64,000 nt of DNA from Chryseobacterium culicis (GCF_002979755.1 NZ_PCPP01000001.1:2760665-2824664), one strand, 5' to 3'. Shown: positions 7,441-16,599, numbered from the stretch's first letter. Translations and numbers: made by a program. The notes: generated by a model from the sequence alone, not told the origin.

Positions 7441-8976
7441 ATGAGATATTTAACATCTACTTTTTTATTCTTTACTTTTTCAATAATAACAGCCCAAACT
7501 GCACCTCCTATACAATGGCAGAAAGCATTGGGTGGCACTCAAAGTGAAGTAGCCAATTCAACAGTACAGACTTCTGATGGAGGATATATTATGGCAGGAG
7601 CAACCTCTTCTAATGACGGAGACGCGAATGGAAACCATGGAAATGGCGATAGCTGGATCGTAAAAATGAACAGCAGCGGAAATATACAATGGCAAAAATC
7701 ATTAGGAGGAAGCAATCACGATAATGCACAATCCATTCAACAAACGACAGACGGAGGATATATTGTTGCCGGAACGTCCAATTCCAACGATGGAGATGTC
7801 ACAGGAAACCACGGAAATGATGATTACTGGGTGGTAAAGCTTGACTCCAATGGAAATATACAATGGCAAAAATCGCTGGGAGGAAGCAACAGTGATACCG
7901 CACAATCTATTCAGCAGACTGCTGATGGAGGATACATTGTAGCCGGTTCTTCCCATTCCAACGATGGAGATGTGAGCGGAAATCAAGGAGGACAAGACTA
8001 TTGGGTCGTAAAATTGGACAGCACCGGAAATATACAATGGCAGAAATCGCTGGGAGGAAGTGATAGTGATCAGCTAAGTTCTATTCAGCAAACTTCTGAC
8101 GGAGGATATATTATTGCAGGAACCACCGTATCTACAGATGGCCATATTACTGTGAGCTATGGGAACAATGACTTCTGGGTGGTAAAGCTTGATGCCTCGG
8201 GAAATATACAATGGGAAAAAACATTGGGCAATTTGGCGGATAATATGGGGTATTCTGTACAACAAACTTTTGATGGCGGATATATCGCTGCAAGCACTTC
8301 TTATGATCTCTCAAACATTGAAAATGGACTTCCTGATTATTGGATCATAAAATTAAATAGTACCGGAGTTATACAGTGGGAAAAATATTTAGGCGGAGGC
8401 CTTCACGATAACGCAATAACCATAAGACAAACTCCCGACTGGGACTATATCGTTGGAGGCTGGACAGCTTCCAATAACGGACAGGTAACCGGAAATCATG
8501 GAAATCTGGACTGGTGGATTGTAAAACTGGACCCTAATGGAAATCTGAAATGGGAAAAAACATTGGGAGGTTCAGATTTTGAATACTTGAATTCTGTTGA
8601 GCTCACCAATGACAATGGGTATATTATTTCAGGCAGCACCTTATCTACAGACGGAGATGTTACAGGAAATCATGGTTTGATGGATGCCTGGGTTGTAAAA
8701 TTAAGTCCTGAACAATTAGGAATTTCAGAAAGCCAGAAGACTGTTCAACCTAACCTCTACCCCAATCCGGCAAAAGATTTCTTTTATGCAGATCATCTGC
8801 CACAGGAAAGCAGTATTGATATTATCGATATGTCAGGAAGAAAAATATTCTCTCAAAAGTATCATGAGAAAAAAATAAAAATCAATACCAATACATTCTC
8901 TGAAGGAATCTACATGGTACAGATAAAAAATAAAAACAAAATCATTCTTTCAAAAAAAATAACAGTAAACAGGTAA
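7441..8976 (+). CDS. Secreted seven-repeat protein with T9SS sorting domain
   Basis: 511 residues. A signal peptide (ends near residue 19) is followed by seven ~58-residue units beginning IQWQKxLGG and continuing with QSIQQTxDGGYIVAG, a Ser/Asn/Asp-rich loop (NDGDVTGNHG) and DYWVVKLD. The last ~75 residues (LYPNPAKDFFYADHL, DIIDMSGRKIF, EGIYMVQI) are a type A T9SS C-terminal sorting domain. It is exported through the type IX system and probably anchored on, or released from, the cell surface. Seven similar beta-rich units suggest a seven-bladed propeller. The Asp/Asn-rich loops could bind Ca2+, but that is a guess. The ligand or activity is unknown. Confidence 0.85.
   Translation: MRYLTSTFLFFTFSIITAQTAPPIQWQKALGGTQSEVANSTVQTSDGGYIMAGATSSNDGDANGNHGNGDSWIVKMNSSGNIQWQKSLGGSNHDNAQSIQQTTDGGYIVAGTSNSNDGDVTGNHGNDDYWVVKLDSNGNIQWQKSLGGSNSDTAQSIQQTADGGYIVAGSSHSNDGDVSGNQGGQDYWVVKLDSTGNIQWQKSLGGSDSDQLSSIQQTSDGGYIIAGTTVSTDGHITVSYGNNDFWVVKLDASGNIQWEKTLGNLADNMGYSVQQTFDGGYIAASTSYDLSNIENGLPDYWIIKLNSTGVIQWEKYLGGGLHDNAITIRQTPDWDYIVGGWTASNNGQVTGNHGNLDWWIVKLDPNGNLKWEKTLGGSDFEYLNSVELTNDNGYIISGSTLSTDGDVTGNHGLMDAWVVKLSPEQLGISESQKTVQPNLYPNPAKDFFYADHLPQESSIDIIDMSGRKIFSQKYHEKKIKINTNTFSEGIYMVQIKNKNKIILSKKITVNR
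7510..8718 (+). repeat. Seven in-frame tandem repeats of ~174 bp
   Basis: The IQW-type codons begin at 7510, 7684, 7858, 8032, 8206, 8371 and 8545. Spacings are therefore 174 bp except one of 165 bp (three codons shorter). Units 2-4 are very similar at DNA level; the later units are more diverged. Confidence 0.9.
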
Positions 8977-9167
8977 ACTGTTTGTGAATATTTCAGCCAT
9001 TCAAACTCAATAGCATAAATGTTGTAAAAGAAACAGTATTTTTTCCAAAATTCAATACAAAAACAATCAATAAATTCATGAATCTATTGATTATTCCACA
9101 AACAAGGCATGCGTTTTGTAAGAATTATTCAAAAAAAAATACCGTTTAACATTTAAAAACTTTAATC

Positions 9168-9692
9168 ATGGCAGAAGTAATTGCACAAGAAAAACAAGGC
9201 AGCAAACAAAAGAAAAAAATGATCAGAGTAGATATGACTCCTATGGTAGATCTGGGATTCCTGCTCATCACATTCTTTATGTTCACCACCAATTTTACAA
9301 AACCCAACGTAATGGATCTGGGATTACCGGCAAAAGATCCTAACCCTCATCCTAAGGATATTACTGTAATAGGAGATCAAAACCAGATTACCTTTATCCT
9401 TGGAAAAGACAACCGTGTATTTTATCATCAAAGCAATGCTAAAGATTTAAATACAGGAACCCTTAAGGAAACTGATTTCAGTGGAATAAAAATTTCAAAA
9501 ATCATTGCTGAAGCTTATAAAAATGCTCCGGTTCCCAACAACTTCACTGTCATTGTAAAACCAACAGATGAAGCCAATTATAAAAATTTTGTAGACATGC
9601 TTGACAATCTTGCTATTTCCAAAAAGGAACGATATGGCGTAACAGATATCAAGCCTTGGGAAACAAAGATTTACAAGGAATTAACTCAATAA
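9168..9692 (+). CDS. exbD: ExbD/TolR-family biopolymer transport protein
   Basis: 174 residues. A short basic cytoplasmic N-terminus leads to RVDMTPMVDLGFLLITFFMF, the single ExbD transmembrane helix with its conserved Asp, followed by a periplasmic domain ending in VTDIKPWET. In Bacteroidota such proteins join ExbB to use the proton gradient to drive TonB or, in other pairs, gliding/secretion motors. No exbB or tonB is adjacent, so it must act with a partner encoded elsewhere. Bounded by its own terminator. Family call strong; which motor it serves is unknown. Confidence 0.85.
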   Translation: MAEVIAQEKQGSKQKKKMIRVDMTPMVDLGFLLITFFMFTTNFTKPNVMDLGLPAKDPNPHPKDITVIGDQNQITFILGKDNRVFYHQSNAKDLNTGTLKETDFSGIKISKIIAEAYKNAPVPNNFTVIVKPTDEANYKNFVDMLDNLAISKKERYGVTDIKPWETKIYKELTQ

Positions 9693-9698
9693 AAAACG

Positions 9699-9727
9699 AA
9701 GAGCATTGTAAAAATGCTCTTTTTTTG
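9699..9727. terminator. Rho-independent terminator after exbD
   Basis: Stem AAGAGCATT / AATGCTCTT, loop GTAAA, followed by a T run. Confidence 0.85.
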
Positions 9728-9729
9728 AC

Positions 9730-9737
9730 TAAATTTG
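9730..9737 (+). promoter_or_regulatory. -7 element of the alpha/beta hydrolase gene
   Basis: TAAATTTG matches TAnnTTTG. It overlaps the earliest possible in-frame start at 9735, which favours the later ATG at 9804. Confidence 0.5.
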
Positions 9738-9803
9738 AAAGGAGAAACAGATCCGCAGCACGCAACCTGTTGTATTATTTTTAACCTTCTAAATTTTGGA
9801 ATC

Positions 9804-10586
9804 ATGCTGAACTTTGAAAGAAAAGGAAACGGAAAAGAAACGTTAGTACTTCTGCACGGATTTATGGAAAACCTAACCATCTGGAGCGATATGGAGTCTC
9901 ATCTTTCTAAAGATTTTTCACTGCTCAAAATTGACCTTCCCGGCCACGGACAGTCTGAAATTCTGGCTGAAGTTCACACCATGGAATTGATGGCTGAGGA
10001 AGTAAAAAAAGTTTTAGACCATCAGAATTTAGAAAAAGTTCACCTTCTGGGCCATTCCATGGGAGGCTATACTTCGCTTGCCTTTGCTGAAAAATATCCC
10101 AGTTCTTTAAAAACTTTAACGTTATTTTTCTCTACCTACTTTCCGGATGATGAAGAGAAAAAACAACAGCGTATCAAAAGCTACAGAATTATAAAGGATG
10201 CATTTGCCCACTATGCCAGAGCCGGAATTCCCAACTTATTCAATCCGAATGAAAGAGATACCCTGGAAGGGAAAATTGAAACCGCTCTTGAAACTGCACT
10301 TTCCACCAACAATATGGGCGCACTTGCCTGTGTAAAAGGCATGGTAGAAAGAACCGACAAAAAACATGTTCTGGAAAATCTGGAAGCAAAAATCTTAGTA
10401 TTGGCAGGGAAACATGACAATGCTGTAAAAACCAATCTCATGATTAAGCATCTTCCGGACAGAACAAATATCAAATCTTACATCCTGGACTGCGGACACA
10501 ACGGACATTGGGAAAAACCAGGTATCTGTGCCGAAATCATCAATACAGAACTTCTTCATAACCTTCCTAAGAAACTGGTTTTATAA
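9804..10586 (+). CDS. Alpha/beta-fold hydrolase
   Basis: 260 residues. The fold is marked by VLLHGFMENLTIW (oxyanion-hole HG), IDLPGHGQS and the nucleophile elbow LLGHSMGGYT (Ser85). The catalytic His lies in LDCGHNGHWEKP near residues 232-235. The overall layout is that of small esterases and MhpC/BioH-like hydrolases; the substrate cannot be told from sequence. The start at 9804 follows a -7 box at 9730-9737. The patatin-like lipase gene lies 72 bases downstream, so both may be co-transcribed and act on lipids or esters; that link is inferred only from position. Confidence 0.85.
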   Translation: MLNFERKGNGKETLVLLHGFMENLTIWSDMESHLSKDFSLLKIDLPGHGQSEILAEVHTMELMAEEVKKVLDHQNLEKVHLLGHSMGGYTSLAFAEKYPSSLKTLTLFFSTYFPDDEEKKQQRIKSYRIIKDAFAHYARAGIPNLFNPNERDTLEGKIETALETALSTNNMGALACVKGMVERTDKKHVLENLEAKILVLAGKHDNAVKTNLMIKHLPDRTNIKSYILDCGHNGHWEKPGICAEIINTELLHNLPKKLVL

Positions 10587-10658
10587 CATTGTTTTCATAA
10601 TATATTAAAGCCATGTTTAATAAAAAATCCTGTATATTAGTAGAGGATAATTTTTGTA

Positions 10659-11462
10659 ATGGCTTTATTCTCATTCAAAAAAAAGAAACCACCGGTACCA
10701 CCGGTTATCGGACTTACACTTTCAGGCGGAGGAATGCGTGGAATTGCCCATATTGCCGTACTGAAAGCCTTGGAAGAATACAACCTGAAGCCGCACATTA
10801 TCTCCGGAACAAGTGCAGGATCTATCATTGGTGCTTTTTATTCTTTTGGAAAAACACCGGATGAGATGATGGAAATTGTGAGACAAACCTCTTTTTTCTC
10901 CAGATCAGCTTTAAAATTATCAAAAAATGGAATTTTCAGTTCTAATTTTATTTTAAAACTTTTCAAAGATTATTTCCCGGAAGACAATTTCAGTATTTTG
11001 GAAATTCCTATGTATGTTGCAGCCACAGAGATGACGCATGGCATTGTTGACTTTTTTTCTGAAGGAGAACTTTTCGGCCCGTTGCTGGCTTCTTCCAGTG
11101 TTCCTTTCATCCTTCCTCCGGTAAGAATTGGTGAGAAAATTTATGTGGATGGCGGCGTTCTTGACAATCTTCCCATTGAGCCTATCATGGACAAATGCAA
11201 CTTCCTGATTGCATCCCATGTGAACTCGATCAGCTATGATGAACTCAATAAAATGAGTCTGATGAAAGAATTTGACAGGATTCTCCATTTGGCCATCGCA
11301 AAATCCGTGTATTCTAAAGCAAAATACTGCAATATATTTTTAGATCCGCCTAAAATGACAAAGTATAGTCTTTTCAACAAAAGGTATATGGATGAAATGT
11401 TTCAGCAGGTCTACGAATATACCTGTCTGGAACTTGAAGAAAAAGGGTTTCGCAAAAGCTAA
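10659..11462 (+). CDS. Patatin-like phospholipase
   Basis: 267 residues of the bacterial patatin/RssA type. The oxyanion motif GGGMRG is at residues 23-28, the nucleophile motif GTSAGS puts Ser52 at the active site, and the catalytic Asp is in DGGVLDNLP (about Asp164). It has no signal peptide, so it probably acts in the cytoplasm or at the inner membrane as an acyl hydrolase. The N-terminus is short and basic (FKKKKPPVPP). The Ser-Asp dyad is intact. Substrate not known; RssA-type proteins are poorly characterised. Confidence 0.88.
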   Translation: MALFSFKKKKPPVPPVIGLTLSGGGMRGIAHIAVLKALEEYNLKPHIISGTSAGSIIGAFYSFGKTPDEMMEIVRQTSFFSRSALKLSKNGIFSSNFILKLFKDYFPEDNFSILEIPMYVAATEMTHGIVDFFSEGELFGPLLASSSVPFILPPVRIGEKIYVDGGVLDNLPIEPIMDKCNFLIASHVNSISYDELNKMSLMKEFDRILHLAIAKSVYSKAKYCNIFLDPPKMTKYSLFNKRYMDEMFQQVYEYTCLELEEKGFRKS

Positions 11463-11478
11463 TAAGTTTAAGAAACCG

Positions 11479-11510
11479 GGAATGGATAAGCTATTTCAGC
11501 TTTTCATTCC
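11479..11510. terminator. Imperfect hairpin between convergent genes
   Basis: GGAATG pairs with CATTCC and AAGCT with AGCTT around a small internal mismatch. It lies between the patatin and DHH genes and may end both transcripts. No long T run. Confidence 0.45.
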
Positions 11511-11511
11511 A

Positions 11512-12516
11512 TTATAACCCTTCCTCTTTTACTTTAGCTTTAAAGTTCACGATAGTTCCGGCTAAAGAATCCAAAGATTTCCCTCCGGCAGCATTGATGT
11601 GCCCTCCACCATTAAAATATTTTCTTGAGAATTGGTTCACATCCACATCATCTTTACTTCTGAATGAAATTTTAACAAAATCCTCATACAGATCTTCCAT
11701 GAAGAATGCCGACATTTTCACTCCGGCAATGCTTAAACCATAATTAACAAATCCTTCCGTATCTCCCTTCTGGAATCCAAATTCTTTAAGCTCGTTTCTT
11801 GTAAGGCTCAATACGGCTACTGTTCCCTCATTCACTACCTCAATTCTTCCCAGAACCAAAGCAAGTAAATGCAGTCGGGAAACGGTGTTTGTATCCCATG
11901 TATTAGAGGTGATCATGGCAGGATCTGCTCCATGTTCAATAAGATTGGCAATAATTCTGTGCGTGGTAGCGCTTGTAGAACGAAAACGGAAACCTCCTGT
12001 ATCCGTCATAATTCCGGTATAAAGACATTCCGCCATATCCTGATTCACCAGTCCTTCGTCATTCATTGCCTCAATAAAATGATAGATCATCTGTGAAGTT
12101 GCAGGAATTACCGTATCGGAATAAACGAAATCAAATTTTTCCGGCTGCTGATGGTGGTCAATAAGAATTTTCTTTCCCGGAGCTTTTACCAACCAGTCTC
12201 CCAACAATCCGATTCTTGACGGAGAATTAAAATCCAGGCAGAAAATAACATCTGCTCCTGCAATCATGTCAGAGGCCAGTTTTCTTTTGTACTCAGCAAT
12301 GATAACTTTTTTAGATTCCGGCATCCATTTCAGAAACTTAGGAAAATCATTAGGTACGATAACCTCTGCATGAATTCCTTTGGCTTTCAGATAATGTTTC
12401 AATCCCAAGCTTGACCCAATAGCATCTCCATCCGGATTATAATGGGTAAGGATCACTATTTTGCTCTCCTGGGTAAGTAATGTATTGATATCTAAAAGTT
12501 CTGCTGGTGTAAACAT
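11512..12516 (-). CDS. DHH/DHHA1 phosphoesterase (NrnA-like)
   Basis: 334 residues from the Met of MFTPAELLDIN. The DHH domain has THYNPDGDAIGSS, FCLDFNSPSR and LIDHHQQPE (the DHH metal site); the DHHA1 domain ends with GGGHINAAGG. NrnA-type enzymes degrade short oligoribonucleotides and dephosphorylate pAp. A longer frame reaches 12576, but a TATCTTTG promoter on this strand at 12550-12557 would put the transcription start inside it, so the shorter start is preferred. Expected metal ligands are all visible. Exact substrate (nanoRNA, pAp or cyclic dinucleotide product) is not determined. Confidence 0.88.
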   Translation of the reverse strand: MFTPAELLDINTLLTQESKIVILTHYNPDGDAIGSSLGLKHYLKAKGIHAEVIVPNDFPKFLKWMPESKKVIIAEYKRKLASDMIAGADVIFCLDFNSPSRIGLLGDWLVKAPGKKILIDHHQQPEKFDFVYSDTVIPATSQMIYHFIEAMNDEGLVNQDMAECLYTGIMTDTGGFRFRSTSATTHRIIANLIEHGADPAMITSNTWDTNTVSRLHLLALVLGRIEVVNEGTVAVLSLTRNELKEFGFQKGDTEGFVNYGLSIAGVKMSAFFMEDLYEDFVKISFRSKDDVDVNQFSRKYFNGGGHINAAGGKSLDSLAGTIVNFKAKVKEEGL

Positions 12517-12549
12517 CCGGTGTTTATTTTTCGTTAAAATTAAAGTTTT

Positions 12550-12557
12550 CAAAGATA
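12550..12557 (-). promoter_or_regulatory. -7 element of the DHH phosphoesterase gene
   Basis: TATCTTTG on the minus strand, 33 bases before the chosen start at 12516. It rules against the longer start at 12576. Confidence 0.6.
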
Positions 12558-12676
12558 GAGCTTTTATATAAATCATTTAAATATTATTTTTGTACCGGAA
12601 AATGGTTTTTCCATGAGGGTTTGTTAATACCCGACTGAAAAACGCAACATTTAATTTTAAAAAAAGATATATAAAG

Positions 12677-12707
12677 TTTGTAACTTATAAAAATTTATAT
12701 ATCTTTG
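12677..12707 (+). promoter_or_regulatory. Complete Bacteroidota promoter of rpmH
   Basis: -33 TTTG at 12677-12680 and -7 TATCTTTG at 12700-12707, spaced by 19 bases, a close match to the TTTG/TAnnTTTG consensus of the Bacteroidota housekeeping sigma factor. Leaves a leader of about 35-40 bases. Confidence 0.8.
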
Positions 12708-12751
12708 CAACCTGAAAATTAATAGATTAATTACGATTTAAACATATAGTA

Positions 12752-12910
12752 ATGAGTAAAAGAACATTCCAGCCATCAGAAAGAAAGAAAAGAAACAAAC
12801 ACGGTTTCAGAGAAAGAATGTCTACGCCAAATGGAAGAAGAGTTTTGGCTGCGAGAAGAGCTAAAGGCAGAAAGAGTTTAACTGTAAGTGCATCACGCGC
12901 TAAGAGATAA
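12752..12910 (+). CDS. rpmH: 50S ribosomal protein L34 (bL34)
   Basis: A 52-residue, extremely basic protein starting [19 protein letters not shown] and containing [20 protein letters not shown], the near-invariant L34 sequence. It is a small structural protein of the large ribosomal subunit. In many bacteria rpmH sits near dnaA and rnpA; neither is adjacent here, where it is a single-gene unit with its own promoter and terminator. Confidence 0.97.
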   Translation: MSKRTFQPSERKKRNKHGFRERMSTPNGRRVLAARRAKGRKSLTVSASRAKR

Positions 12911-12933
12911 TTCTACATTATCATATACAAAAC

Positions 12934-12966
12934 ATGCTTGAGAAGTTCCTTTTCAGGCATTTTTTG
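12934..12966 (+). terminator. Terminator after rpmH
   Basis: ATGCTTGA pairs with TCAGGCAT (one G-U), extendable to ~10 bp, followed directly by a T run. Confidence 0.7.
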
Positions 12967-13028
12967 TTGTTAAAATTTACTAAAATTTAGGCTGTATCAA
13001 CATCTTTTTCTATTTTTAAAAGTTGAAA

Positions 13029-13036
13029 TATTTTTG
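13029..13036 (+). promoter_or_regulatory. -7 element of ftsE
   Basis: TATTTTTG, 26 bases before ATG 13063. The -33 region is T-rich but has no exact TTTG. Confidence 0.55.
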
Positions 13037-13062
13037 TTAGAAATAGTCTTTAAAATTAAATT

Positions 13063-13773
13063 ATGCCACATACAAATATCTCCGGAGAAAACATCATAAG
13101 TTTACAAAACGCAAAGATTGCCCAAAAAAACTTCACTGTACTTTCTGATGTAAATCTTAACATTAAAAAAGGTAGATTCTGTTATCTTATTGGAAAAACA
13201 GGTTCCGGAAAAAGCTCTCTTCTGAAAACGCTTTACGGACACATTCCATTGGCATCAGGACACGGAGCTGTTGTAGGATTTGACCTGGCAAAACTAAAAC
13301 CATCTGACATTCCCAACCTTAGAAGAAAGCTAGGAATCGTATTCCAGGATTTCCAGTTACTTTCCGACAGAACAGTTGAAAAGAACCTGAAGTTTGTTCT
13401 TGAAGCTACAGGGTGGAATGACAAAGTAAAAATAGAAGACCGTATCAATGAGGTTTTGGGAAGTGTGAACATGAAAAGCAAAAAGCACAAAATGCCACAC
13501 GAACTTTCCGGAGGAGAGCAGCAACGTATTGCCATCGCAAGAGCTCTTCTTAACCACCCGGACCTTATCTTAGCCGATGAGCCTACAGGAAACCTTGACC
13601 CCGAAACTTCCAACGAAATTATGACATTATTAAAGCAGGTAGCTCTTGAAAATGGCGCTGCAGTGGTAATGGCAACACATGATTATCATATGATTCAAAA
13701 CTTCCCTGGTGAAGCCATCAGATGTGAGGATGGGAAAGTTTCTGTATTGGATACTTCAGAATTATTCGAATAA
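13063..13773 (+). CDS. ftsE: FtsE-type ABC transporter ATPase
   Basis: 236 residues. Walker [10 protein letters not shown] begins at residue 44; the Q-loop is [10 protein letters not shown], the ABC signature [15 protein letters not shown], Walker [13 protein letters not shown] and the H-loop MATHDYHMI. With FtsX, FtsE regulates peptidoglycan hydrolases at the division site. Short length, lack of a membrane domain and the [12 protein letters not shown] segment favour FtsE over LolD-like exporters, though these families are close. No ftsX is adjacent; in Bacteroidota the two are commonly unlinked. Transcribed alone. Confidence 0.8.
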   Translation: MPHTNISGENIISLQNAKIAQKNFTVLSDVNLNIKKGRFCYLIGKTGSGKSSLLKTLYGHIPLASGHGAVVGFDLAKLKPSDIPNLRRKLGIVFQDFQLLSDRTVEKNLKFVLEATGWNDKVKIEDRINEVLGSVNMKSKKHKMPHELSGGEQQRIAIARALLNHPDLILADEPTGNLDPETSNEIMTLLKQVALENGAAVVMATHDYHMIQNFPGEAIRCEDGKVSVLDTSELFE

Positions 13774-13832
13774 GAATAAAAAAATAAGAAGATCAGAAAT
13801 AACTAACTTCTACAATCTAATTTCTAACTTCT

Positions 13833-14525
13833 TTACTTAAAAACATGAAACTCTTTGGTGAGTTCAAGATATTGGTCCGAGTATTCTCTCGGACTTTTTT
13901 CTATAATAAAGTCAGATTCATCAATATTTTTTTCTTCTGATGAAAACTCCAGAATCAGCCTTTTTGCTTTTGAATTTTCAATTCCTTTGATATGTACTCT
14001 TCGGATCAGAAACAGATTATTTTCTTTTCCAATTGAAACAAAAAGATCTCCCGCTTCAACAGGAATAATGACGGAAAAAATCCCACCTTCTGATAAAAAC
14101 TGAGATGCTTTGGATATCAACTGCATGAAGTTTAACTCCACCGTCTGACGGGCAATTTTATCCTTTTCAGATCCCGATTCTTCGAAATATGGAGGATTGG
14201 AAACAATAAGATCAAACCGGTCTTTCGTTTCAAAAGTTTTAAAATCCTGATGTCTATTTTGCAACCTTGTATGAAAAGGAGAATTTTCAAAATTGAGCCT
14301 GGTAAGCCTTGCTGCCTCTTCATTAATATCAAGTCCCAAAAACTCAGCATCTAGATTTCTCTGGGCCAGCATAAGAGAAATTAAACCTGTACCCGTTCCC
14401 ACTTCCAAAACACTGGAAGCACCTTCAGCATTAGCTAAAGCCCCAAGCAGAACCCCGTCTGTTCCTACACGGAAGACGTCTTTAGACTGCTCAATTTTAA
14501 ATTGCTTAAATGTAAAAGGTTTCAC
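13833..14525 (-). CDS. trmN6: tRNA1(Val) (adenine-37 N6)-methyltransferase
   Basis: 230 residues. N-terminal FTFKQFKIEQSKDVFRVGTD is typical of the TrmN6/YfiC family. The SAM-binding motif is VLEVGTGTGLISL, motif II GLDINEEA, and the catalytic NPPY lies in IVSNPPYF. The enzyme makes m6A37 in tRNA-Val. The start is GTG at 14525-14523, and its G is shared with the TAG stop of the histidine kinase gene (TAGTG), implying translational coupling. Third gene of the ribE operon. Confidence 0.85.
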   Translation of the reverse strand: MKPFTFKQFKIEQSKDVFRVGTDGVLLGALANAEGASSVLEVGTGTGLISLMLAQRNLDAEFLGLDINEEAARLTRLNFENSPFHTRLQNRHQDFKTFETKDRFDLIVSNPPYFEESGSEKDKIARQTVELNFMQLISKASQFLSEGGIFSVIIPVEAGDLFVSIGKENNLFLIRRVHIKGIENSKAKRLILEFSSEEKNIDESDFIIEKSPREYSDQYLELTKEFHVFK

Positions 14526-15979
14526 TATAAATTGGTAGGCAGTGTAATCATGAAGGTAGATCCCTTTCCTATTTCAGATTTTACAGAAATCTCTCCTTTA
14601 TAATCTTCAATCATCTTTCTCACCATAGACAACCCCAGCCCCATTCCACTGCTTTTAGAAGTAAAATTCGGTTCAAAGATTCTTTCGTACATATTTTCAG
14701 GAATTCCTATTCCGTTATCCTGAACAGAAATAATCACTCGTCTCTGATGCTGTTCCACATCTACATTAATGATCAGTTTTCTTTCATCACTTTCTGCCTG
14801 TTTTGCATTGGTAACAAGGTTGGTTATAATCCTGGAAAGATAAATTCTGTCCATATTGATCATAATATTCGTCTTGTTGGCATGCATGAAAATACTGTCA
14901 TCATTAAATACACGGAGAATATCTTCAACTTCAGTATTCAGATTAATAACTTCATTATTTTTTTCCGGAAGTTTTGCAAATTCTGAGAATGCCGAGGCTA
15001 CCGTAGCAATCAGATCAATCTGATCTACGATCGTTTTACTCATCTGTTTTACTCTCTCTCTGATATTTGGATCTTCAGGATCAAATTTTCTTTCAAAATT
15101 CTGAATGGTCAGCTTCATTGGAGTCAATGGGTTTTTCACCTCATGAGCCACCTGCTTAGCCATCTCTCTCCAAGCTTCTTCAGATGCCTTGAATCTAAGT
15201 CTTTCTTTCTGATCCTGAATCTGCAGAATCATTCTGTTATAAGCTCTCGCCAAAGCATTAAGCTCATCATTTTTATAGTATCTGATGGGACGCATTTCAT
15301 TTTCAAACAATGTAATACGGGTAATCATATCAGAGAATTTCGTAATGGTTTTCGCAAGGCTATTAGACGTAACCCAACTGATCCATATACTAAAAAGAAT
15401 AAGGAATATATCGACTAAAAGAATATATTTTACATACTGATGAAGAACTTCAAGATAAGCAGATTCATTGTGGTATAAAGGAATATAAACAATTCCGATG
15501 GGTTCAAGCTCATTGTTTTTCAACAAAAGATAGGAAGAAGTAAGCTTAGCATCTTTAGCCGCATCATAATTAATCATATCTACTCTTGCATCAGTAGACA
15601 GGATTTTATTGATAATCTCTATAGGAATTGTTTTCTGCTCAACTAAACCTTCATCTTTGTTGGAAAGTAAATAGTGTCCTTTCAGATCATAAATAAAAAT
15701 GTCATGCTGGTTGATATCCGCTATTTCAAAAATTTTATTCCCTAAAACTTCCGGAAGGTCTTTTGTTTCTATAAGTGTCTGACTTACCGCATAGTCCAGA
15801 TACCGCATTACCGCATTGGTCTTGTCCTGCATATCGATATTACTCTGCTGCAAAGAATGATTTCTCAGCACAAAGTAAGGGACAAGAGATGTAGCAACGA
15901 CACTTAAAAAACATACCAGTAAGAAACCGAAGAATACCCGATTCCTTAAGCTATATCCTTTATACTTATTTATTGACAT
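14525..15979 (-). CDS. Membrane sensor histidine kinase (NtrY-like)
   Basis: 484 residues. TM1 lies at ~14-36, followed by a periplasmic sensor of about 145 residues and TM2 near 184-203. A HAMP linker follows. The HisKA domain has the H-box MAKQVAHEVKNPLTPMKL (His279) and the ATPase domain has the N-box LVTNAKQAE, G1 VQDNGIGIP, F-box IFEPNFTSK and G2 GMGLGLSMV. The HEVKNPLTP box is the NtrB/NtrY type. No response regulator is encoded nearby, so it is an orphan. It is wedged between ribE and trmN6, with one intervening base after its upstream neighbour and a one-base stop/start overlap with its downstream neighbour. Signal and target unknown. Confidence 0.88.
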   Translation of the reverse strand: MSINKYKGYSLRNRVFFGFLLVCFLSVVATSLVPYFVLRNHSLQQSNIDMQDKTNAVMRYLDYAVSQTLIETKDLPEVLGNKIFEIADINQHDIFIYDLKGHYLLSNKDEGLVEQKTIPIEIINKILSTDARVDMINYDAAKDAKLTSSYLLLKNNELEPIGIVYIPLYHNESAYLEVLHQYVKYILLVDIFLILFSIWISWVTSNSLAKTITKFSDMITRITLFENEMRPIRYYKNDELNALARAYNRMILQIQDQKERLRFKASEEAWREMAKQVAHEVKNPLTPMKLTIQNFERKFDPEDPNIRERVKQMSKTIVDQIDLIATVASAFSEFAKLPEKNNEVINLNTEVEDILRVFNDDSIFMHANKTNIMINMDRIYLSRIITNLVTNAKQAESDERKLIINVDVEQHQRRVIISVQDNGIGIPENMYERIFEPNFTSKSSGMGLGLSMVRKMIEDYKGEISVKSEIGKGSTFMITLPTNL

Positions 15980-15980
15980 T

Positions 15981-16565
15981 CTACTTTTTAATTAACCTAG
16001 CAATATACTTACCAATAATATCAAATTCCAGGTTTACTTTATCACCAATTTTCAAATGTTTCATATTCGTAAATTCCCAGGTATAAGGAATAATGGCTAC
16101 GGAAAACTGATCGTCTTCGCTTTTAGCAACCGTAAGACTGATTCCGTTTACTGTAATTGACCCCTGAGGTACTGTCACAAAACTTCCGTCATTTTCATAT
16201 TTCATGGTGATAAAATAACTTCCGTCTTTATTTTCAATACTCACTACTTCACCGGTTTTATCAACATGTCCCTGAACAATATGGCCATCCAGTCTTCCAT
16301 CCATCTTCATACAACGCTCAAGATTCACAACGGTTCCCAATTCCCATTTTCCAAGATTGGTCTTTTCCAGTGTTTCATTGATCGCTGTAACCACATAATG
16401 ATGGTCTTTTATCTCCACAACTGTAAGGCAACAGCCGTTGTGTGCAAGGCTCTGATCAATTTTAAGTTCGTTTGTAAAAGGGCATGTCAGGGTGAAATCT
16501 ATATTGCTTCCTTTTTCTTCAATCTTCTCAATAACACCAACTGCTTCAATAATTCCTGTGAACAT
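15981..16565 (-). CDS. ribE: Riboflavin synthase, alpha chain
   Basis: 194 residues. Starts MFTGIIEAVGVIEKIEE, the near-invariant start of the lumazine-binding fold. Two tandem lumazine-binding domains follow (HNGCCLTVVEI in the first; GHIVQGHVDKTGEV and GISLTVAK in the second). The enzyme dismutates 6,7-dimethyl-8-ribityllumazine to riboflavin. First gene of the ribE-kinase-trmN6 operon, divergent from pdxA. Confidence 0.95.
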   Translation of the reverse strand: MFTGIIEAVGVIEKIEEKGSNIDFTLTCPFTNELKIDQSLAHNGCCLTVVEIKDHHYVVTAINETLEKTNLGKWELGTVVNLERCMKMDGRLDGHIVQGHVDKTGEVVSIENKDGSYFITMKYENDGSFVTVPQGSITVNGISLTVAKSEDDQFSVAIIPYTWEFTNMKHLKIGDKVNLEFDIIGKYIARLIKK

Positions 16566-16577
16566 ATTATTTTTTGC

Positions 16578-16585
16578 TAAATTTG
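16578..16585 (+). promoter_or_regulatory. -7 element of pdxA
   Basis: TAAATTTG, 28 bases before ATG 16614. It lies within the region that the opposing ribE transcript starts in. Confidence 0.6.
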
Positions 16586-16599
16586 TAAATTATAATCTT

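Noticed and set aside
7510..8718. Regularly spaced DNA repeats that could be taken for a CRISPR array
   Set aside because: The period is 174 bp with in-frame coding throughout; repeats and intervals both translate to one protein, and no cas gene is near.
10632..10656. TATATTAG and AATTTTTG as -7 boxes for the patatin gene
   Set aside because: Both differ from TAnnTTTG in an important position and the second is only a few bases from the start codon.
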